Source: an uncultured Acetatifactor sp. (GTDB taxonomy: Bacteria; Bacillota; Clostridia; Lachnospirales; Lachnospiraceae). From it: a DNA stretch of 64,000 nucleotides. The notes beneath the pieces were generated by a model. That model did not search any database. It was given only the letters and a program-made list of their open reading frames with translations, and was not told the DNA's origin. The DNA lies in contig NZ_CAJUCP010000023.1 in the NCBI RefSeq assembly GCF_910585425.1, positions 1-64,000 on the forward strand, read 5' to 3'. Position numbers and translations under genes: made by a program. Positions 59,453-64,000 of this stretch are shown here, piece by piece; positions within the stretch are counted from its first letter, which is position 1; each line of letters opens with the position of its first letter.

Positions 59453-61219
59453 ATGAAGAAGATACTGGATGTATTGACGGAGGAAATGGGAAAGGCTTTC
59501 GAGTCGGCCGGGTATGAGGCGAGCTTAGGCAGGGTGACCCTGTCCAACCGCCCGGATTTATGCGAATATCAGTGCAACGGGGCCATGGCGGGGGCAAAGA
59601 AGTATAAGAAGGCTCCTATCATGATTGCCAACGATGTGGCGGCCCGGCTTGCGGACAGCACTGTATTCAAGGAGGCGGCAGCCGTGGCGCCGGGCTTCCT
59701 GAACCTGAAGCTCTCCGAGAGCTTCCTGCTGGGCATGGTGAAAGCCATGGAGTCGGAACCGAAATTTGGATTGGAAATGCCTGAAAAACCGAAGAAAATA
59801 ATGATTGACTACGGCGGGGCAAATGTGGCAAAGCCCCTCCATGTAGGCCATCTGCGCCCGGCCATCATCGGTGAGAGCATCAAGCGCATCAGCCGTTTTG
59901 CGGGTCATGAGGTCATCGGGGACGTGCATCTGGGGGACTGGGGCACGCCTATCGGCATGGTGATTACAGAGCTGCAGGAGCGCAAGCCGGAGTTGCTGTA
60001 TTTTGACGAGAGCTACCAGGGCGAGTATCCGGCGGAAGAGCCTATCACTGAGGCGGAGTTCGCGGAAATCTATCCCCTGGCCAGCGCCAAGTCCAAGGAG
60101 GATGCGGCGTTCAAGGCCAGGGCTCTGGAGGCCACACGCAAGTTCCAGAAGGGGGTGCGGGGATACCGGGCTCTGTGGAAGCATATCGTGGACGTGTCCA
60201 AGGTGGATCTGAAGCGGAATTACGACAGTCTGAACGTGGAGTTCGACCTGTGGAAGGGCGAGAGCGATGTGAACGATTTGATTCCGGAGATGGTGACATA
60301 TATGAAGGAGGGCGGCTGGGCCTATATCAGCGATGGCGCGCTGGTGGTGGACGTGAAGGAGGAGACTGACACCAAGGAGGTGCCGCCCTGCATGATTTTG
60401 AAGTCTGATGGGGCTTCCCTTTACAATACCACGGACTTGGCTACTATTATGGAGCGCATGCGCCTTTACGATCCGGATGAGATTATCTATATCACGGACA
60501 AGCGCCAGGATCTGTACTTTGAGCAGGTGTTCCGCTGCGCCCGGAAGACGAAGCTGGTGAAGCCTGAGACGGTGCTGAAGTTCCTGGGGCACGGCACCAT
60601 GAACGGCAGCGACGGCAAGCCTTTCAAGACCCGGGACGGCGGCGTCATGCGCCTGGACAACCTGGTGCGGGAGACCCAGGAGGAGATGTATCGGAAGATC
60701 AGGGAGGGCAGGGAGATGCCGGAAGGGGAGGCGAAGGCCGTGGCGGAGACAGTGGCGCTGTCCGCGCTGAAGTACGGGGATCTGTCCAACCAGGCCGCCA
60801 AGGATTATGTGTTCGACATCGACCGGTTCACCTCTTTTGAGGGGGATACAGGGCCTTATATCCTGTATACGATTGTGCGTATTAAATCTATCTTAAATAA
60901 GTATAAAGAGCAGGGAGGGAAGACGGAGCGGCTCACCTTCCTGGAAGCGGCGGGCAGCTCGGAGAAGGAGCTGGAGATGGCGCTGGTGCAGTTCAACACC
61001 ATGATCCAGAGCGCTGCGGAGGAGATTGCTCCACATAAAGTGTGCGCTTACATCTATGACTTGGCCAACGCTTTCAACCATTTCTATCACGAGACCAAGA
61101 TTTTGAGCGAGGAGGACGGGGCAAGGCGGGAGAGCCTGATTGCGCTGCTTTCGCTGACCCGGGACGTGCTGGAGACCTGCATCGATTTGCTGGGATTTTC
61201 TGCGCCGGAGAAGATGTAG
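59453..61219 (+). CDS. argS: Arginyl-tRNA synthetase
   Basis: 588 residues, class I synthetase charging tRNA-Arg. N-terminal Add-1-like domain, HIGH-type PLHVGHLRPA, GDVHLGDWGTPIGM, SLYNTTDLATIMERM, KFLGHGTMNGSDGKPFKTRDG, then the anticodon-binding DALR domain (FNHFYHETKIL, ALLSLTRDVLETCIDLLGF). Typical length. No KMSK, as usual for ArgS. Ends just before a terminator. Confidence 0.94.
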   Translation: MKKILDVLTEEMGKAFESAGYEASLGRVTLSNRPDLCEYQCNGAMAGAKKYKKAPIMIANDVAARLADSTVFKEAAAVAPGFLNLKLSESFLLGMVKAMESEPKFGLEMPEKPKKIMIDYGGANVAKPLHVGHLRPAIIGESIKRISRFAGHEVIGDVHLGDWGTPIGMVITELQERKPELLYFDESYQGEYPAEEPITEAEFAEIYPLASAKSKEDAAFKARALEATRKFQKGVRGYRALWKHIVDVSKVDLKRNYDSLNVEFDLWKGESDVNDLIPEMVTYMKEGGWAYISDGALVVDVKEETDTKEVPPCMILKSDGASLYNTTDLATIMERMRLYDPDEIIYITDKRQDLYFEQVFRCARKTKLVKPETVLKFLGHGTMNGSDGKPFKTRDGGVMRLDNLVRETQEEMYRKIREGREMPEGEAKAVAETVALSALKYGDLSNQAAKDYVFDIDRFTSFEGDTGPYILYTIVRIKSILNKYKEQGGKTERLTFLEAAGSSEKELEMALVQFNTMIQSAAEEIAPHKVCAYIYDLANAFNHFYHETKILSEEDGARRESLIALLSLTRDVLETCIDLLGFSAPEKM

Positions 61220-61258
61220 GGTTGTAGGACGGGCAGGATATAGCAGGCTGTATTAGGG

Positions 61259-61300
61259 GGCTGTCTCATGAGGGGATTTCATGGGACGGCCTTTCTTTTT
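61259..61300 (+). terminator. Terminator after argS
   Basis: GGCTGTCTCATGA pairs with TCATGGGACGGCC using G-U pairs, followed by TTTCTTTTT. Confidence 0.75.
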
Positions 61301-61470
61301 CCCTGAGATTTTATTGGGGCGGGTCTGCACGGACTACAGTCAGTGGGGATGGGGACGGAAGGGGGCTCTTTTCCTGCTGGAATCAGTATTCTTTTCGCCG
61401 GTAGAGGCCAACGGTCAGCAGATAGGACAGGGCATAGAGTCGGCTGAACAGGCGGGCAGGGCGGTGCATC

Positions 61471-61659
61471 ACTGGTAAATATACGGGAATCGGCACTTTC
61501 ACGATTGTGGAGGAGGCGGACGGCAAGGGCGCATCCAGGTGGGGGCTTTTGAAATCCTATCAGAGCGGACGAAATCCTCCTTTCTCAGTGGTGCATATTA
61601 ACTCTGGAAGCACGGATTATCAACTCAATTTTTATGTTGAGCGGGCTGTTTTTCTATAA
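61471..61659 (+). pseudogene. Remnant of an endolysin/wall-hydrolase C-terminal domain
   Basis: An open stretch without a start or ribosome site translates to YTGIGTFTIVEEADGKG then WGLLKSYQSGRN before losing similarity; this resembles the SH3-like C-terminal repeats of phage endolysins and amidases (GTYTIVE...WGKLKS). It probably marks a decayed phage or wall-hydrolase gene. The rest of the 645-nt gap between argS and the HMA gene holds only the HMA promoter and operators. Confidence 0.4.
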
Positions 61660-61733
61660 GCAGCGTATTGTGACAGGACTGTGATAAGGCTGTGGTCAGA
61701 GTCTGAAAATTCTGCAAATCATTTTCCATCCTA

Positions 61734-61763
61734 TTGACAAAAGCAAGGAGTAAGAGGTATACT
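61734..61763 (+). promoter_or_regulatory. Promoter of the HMA/ABC operon
   Basis: Perfect TTGACA, 18 bp, TATACT; about 100 bp before the HMA start. Confidence 0.75.
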
Positions 61764-61772
61764 TAAAATTGA

Positions 61773-61834
61773 GTTAGCGGCTACTAACACAGAACAGCCG
61801 CATTTTTTAGAGATACAGGTTAGTTTTTACTAAC
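61773..61834 (+). promoter_or_regulatory. Two GTTAG-N6-CTAAC operators
   Basis: GTTAGCGGCTACTAAC (61773-61788) and GTTAGTTTTTACTAAC (61819-61834) lie downstream of the -10, where a bound repressor would block transcription. The TTAG/CTAA cores resemble DtxR-type metal-regulator sites, but the regulator is unknown. Confidence 0.6.
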
Positions 61835-61864
61835 TATAATTAGGAAAGAAAAGGAGGACGTTTT

Positions 61865-62122
61865 ATGGTGAAGATAACAGTAGGCATAGAAGGGATGGCC
61901 TGCGGTATGTGCGAGGTGCATATCAATGAGGCTGTAAGGAATGCCTTTCAGGTAAAGAAAGTGACAAGCTCACATGCAAAGAAGCGGACTGTCATAATTG
62001 CGGAAAAAGAGATTCCGGAGCAGGAACTGAAAAATATGGTTGCAAAAGCAGGATACAGTGTTGTTTCTGTAATCAGTGAGCCTTATGAGAAGAATGGGCT
62101 GTTCGGGCTGTTCCGGCAGTGA
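61865..62122 (+). CDS. Heavy-metal-associated (HMA) domain protein
   Basis: 85 residues. MVKITVGIEGMACGMCEVHI carries the GMxCxxC metal-binding loop of copper/heavy-metal chaperones, followed by VKKVTSSHAKKRTVII and a short basic/hydrophobic tail GLFGLFRQ. Stand-alone soluble chaperone-like protein; metal unknown. AAAGGAGG precedes the ATG. Promoter with two dyads suggests metal-responsive control. An ABC exporter gene follows after a hairpin-rich 288-nt gap. Confidence 0.82.
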   Translation: MVKITVGIEGMACGMCEVHINEAVRNAFQVKKVTSSHAKKRTVIIAEKEIPEQELKNMVAKAGYSVVSVISEPYEKNGLFGLFRQ

Positions 62123-62225
62123 TGGTGGTTTTCGGATTCTTCAGATTTGTGACGGATGTAATTCATCAGATGTCCGGCCTCCTTTCAGGGTATGCTGATT
62201 TATTCCCGCGAGCAATGAGCCAAGC

Positions 62226-62330
62226 GGCCGTGCTTGCACGGCCAGTTGGCGAATGCCGCGAGGGTCAAATACCCCGCTGCTCTGCAGCGTTGCAAGCTTG
62301 ATACCCCGTTGCTTGCAGCGGGGTATTTGA
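62226..62330. terminator. Hairpin pair between HMA and ABC genes
   Basis: GGCCGTGC-TT-GCACGGCC (62226-62243) and a 16-bp perfect stem TCAAATACCCCGCTGC (62265-62280) / GCAGCGGGGTATTTGA (62315-62330). Could end or attenuate transcription before the ABC gene; it also looks like a dispersed palindromic repeat. Confidence 0.55.
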
Positions 62331-62410
62331 TTCAGGTAAGGTTATCCTAGCACAGACGGCTGGAATGGGGAAAGCGCTGCCTATAAAATGACGATTGCGG
62401 AGGTAAATTT

Positions 62411-64000
62411 ATGATGATCAATAAAAGGCTGATCGGGACAGTCAGCGAAAGCAAAAAGTACATAGCAGGGAATGTGGCGGCACAGTGGTGTTCCCTTGCG
62501 GCGAATATTGTCATGATGACGGCAGTGACAGGCCTGCTTGCTTCTCTTTTCCATAAAACGGCAGATAAAAACAACGGGTTCCTTACGGCGGCTATAGCAG
62601 CGGCGGCAGTTATGGTTCGTTATAACTGCACACTTCTTTCAAGCCGTATGGGATATCTCTCATCCAAAACGGTTAAAAAAACATTGCGTGAAAAAATATA
62701 TGAAAAACTTCTGCGGCTGGGCGCTTCTTACAATGAGCAGGTGAAAACATCGGAAGTGGTGCAGGTAGCGGTGGAGGGCGTGGAGCAGCTCGAAACCTAT
62801 TTCGGGGCATATCTCCCGCAGTTTTTTTATGCAATGCTTGCCCCGCTTACATTGTTTTCCTGTTTGTGCTTTGTCAATGTGCCGTCCGCTGTTGTACTGT
62901 TTGTATGTGTGCCTCTGATACCTGTATCGATTGCGGCGGTGCAGACATGGGCAAAAAAGCTGCTGTCAAAATATTGGGGGCAGTACACGGCTTTGGGAGA
63001 TACCTTCCTGGAAAACCTGCAGGGGCTTACGACACTGAAAATCTACCAGTCTGACAGTTTTAAGAATGAGGAGATGAACCGCGAGGCGGAAAAGTTCCGT
63101 AGAATAACCATGAAAGTCCTGACAATGCAGCTTAATTCGATCACGGTCATGGATCTGATTGCCTATGGGGGTGCGGCATTAGGGGTGATTATGGCGGCAA
63201 CGCAGTTCCGTGCAGGGAATGTGACCCTTTCAGGGTGTCTTTTGGTTATCCTGCTCTCGGCGGATTTCTTCATCCCTATGCGGCAGCTTGGCAGCTTCTT
63301 TCATGTTGCGATGAACGGCATGGCGGCAAGCGATAAGATCTTCCGTCTGCTGGATCTTCCCGAAGCAGAAGAGAAAACAGGGAGCTTTCCGCAGGACTGT
63401 AAAATTGTCTGTACCGGGCTGCGCTTTTCCTATGGTGAAAATTCCACCGATGGAGGGAATTCCTTTAATGAAGATAATTCCTCCTGCGGAGGAAGGGAAA
63501 TCCTGCATGGGATCTCCATGCAGTTCCCGAAAGGGGGATTTGTTTCCATTGTCGGGGAGAGCGGCTGTGGAAAATCCACCATGGCAGCAGTCCTTATGGG
63601 GAGGGGCCGCGGCTATGGCGGCTCGGTGAAAATCGGAGACAAAGAACTTTCAGATATAAGGGAAACGGAGCTTATGAAAAACATCACCTATGTCAGCCAC
63701 CAAAGCTATCTGTTCAAGGGCACCGTGAAGGAGAACCTTCTGATGGGAAAGCCGGATGCCTCTGACCGGGAGCTTTGGGAGATCCTTAATCGGGTGAACC
63801 TGGCGGGATTTCTGAAATCCGGGGGCGGGCTTGGGACGCTCCTTACGGAAAAAGCCTCGAACCTGTCAGGCGGGCAGCGCCAGAGGCTTGCGCTGGCAAG
63901 GGCGCTCTTACATGACAGCCCGGTGTATATTTTTGATGAAGCCACCTCCAATATTGATGTGGAGAGCGAGAACGACATTATGCGGGAAATCCATGCACTG
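62411..64000 (+). CDS. ABC transporter, fused permease/ATPase (CydC/CydD-like), partial
   Basis: Open from the ATG at 62411 to the window end (530 codons, C-terminus missing). Type I exporter: hydrophobic transmembrane domain (AANIVMMTAVTGLLASLF, PQFFYAMLAPLTLFSCLCFV), then an ATPase domain with Walker A GESGCGKST, signature LSGGQRQRLALARALL and Walker B VYIFDEATSNID. An Asn/Ser/Gly stretch (NSTDGGNSFNEDNSSCGG) interrupts the start of the ATPase domain, another low-complexity insert. Probably works as a heterodimer with a second gene outside the window, and with the HMA protein. Confidence 0.85.
   Translation, partial: MMINKRLIGTVSESKKYIAGNVAAQWCSLAANIVMMTAVTGLLASLFHKTADKNNGFLTAAIAAAAVMVRYNCTLLSSRMGYLSSKTVKKTLREKIYEKLLRLGASYNEQVKTSEVVQVAVEGVEQLETYFGAYLPQFFYAMLAPLTLFSCLCFVNVPSAVVLFVCVPLIPVSIAAVQTWAKKLLSKYWGQYTALGDTFLENLQGLTTLKIYQSDSFKNEEMNREAEKFRRITMKVLTMQLNSITVMDLIAYGGAALGVIMAATQFRAGNVTLSGCLLVILLSADFFIPMRQLGSFFHVAMNGMAASDKIFRLLDLPEAEEKTGSFPQDCKIVCTGLRFSYGENSTDGGNSFNEDNSSCGGREILHGISMQFPKGGFVSIVGESGCGKSTMAAVLMGRGRGYGGSVKIGDKELSDIRETELMKNITYVSHQSYLFKGTVKENLLMGKPDASDRELWEILNRVNLAGFLKSGGGLGTLLTEKASNLSGGQRQRLALARALLHDSPVYIFDEATSNIDVESENDIMREIHAL

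Noticed and set aside
62119..62301. 60-codon frame after the HMA gene
   Set aside because: Runs into the palindromic repeat, lacks a ribosome site and has no similarity; treated as non-coding.

Overview
The window looks like a chromosomal segment of a Lachnospiraceae-type Clostridium (Bacillota). Signs are strong AGGAGG-like ribosome sites, TTGACA/TATAAT promoters with 17-18 bp spacers, ATGA/GTGA start-stop overlaps, and families typical of gut Clostridia (YfhO, YitT, BlaI/M56, HMA plus ABC pair, DUF4422, AAA-ATPase/PDDEXK). The genus cannot be fixed from sequence alone. No tRNA, rRNA or CRISPR array was seen.

Layout. 1-2.1 kb: a TnpB-like protein (67-1434) whose three RuvC catalytic acids all appear substituted, followed by about 800 nt of non-coding DNA dense in hairpins. 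2.2-26.2 kb: one co-directional surface-glycan cluster of about 21 genes. It holds a GT-B/CDP-glycerol-transferase-like protein with a C-terminal propeller, GT2, GT4 (three), GT8, two GT11 fucosyltransferases, a DUF4422 transferase, two FkbM and two other methyltransferase-like proteins, two asparagine-synthetase-like amidotransferases, two NDP-sugar epimerases (one like UDP-GlcA 4-epimerase), an alpha/beta-hydrolase-like protein and small proteins. Nine proteins carry the same kind of small Rossmann domain. Eight poly-G tracts of 7-8 G lie inside its genes, and two genes are out of frame exactly at such a tract. 26.5-31.7 kb: ribulose-phosphate 3-epimerase, an AAA/PDDEXK protein, a TarI/IspD cytidylyltransferase and a GatD/TarJ-like dehydrogenase, which together could make CDP-ribitol or a related CDP-polyol for the cluster.

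31.8-43 kb: a glutamine amidotransferase-like hydrolase, YfhO, YitT, a BlaI repressor with its operator, an M56 sensor with an unusual C-terminus, a lipoprotein, and a secreted protein with wall-type repeats and a degenerate M23 domain. 43.3-61.2 kb: a NahK-like kinase, recJ, carAB, a fused MFS/spermidine-synthase-like protein, a GH2 glycosidase with divergent AraC regulator, superoxide dismutase, queH and argS. Interleaved are two copies of a unit made of a coiled-coil gene, a conserved leader hairpin and a queH 3'-end remnant. 61.4-64 kb: an endolysin-like remnant, an HMA metallochaperone behind two dyad operators, and an ABC transporter cut by the window edge.

Main points of interest: (1) a probably nuclease-dead TnpB with an adjacent structured RNA candidate next to a surface-glycan locus, similar in logic to TldR RNA-guided repressors; (2) a possible poly-G phase-variable glycan locus in a Clostridium; (3) Gly/Ser/Glu-rich, often tandem-repeat linkers inserted into otherwise ordinary enzymes (GatD-like, CarB, RecJ, M56); (4) a duplicated coiled-coil gene unit whose leader hairpin shows compensating base changes.
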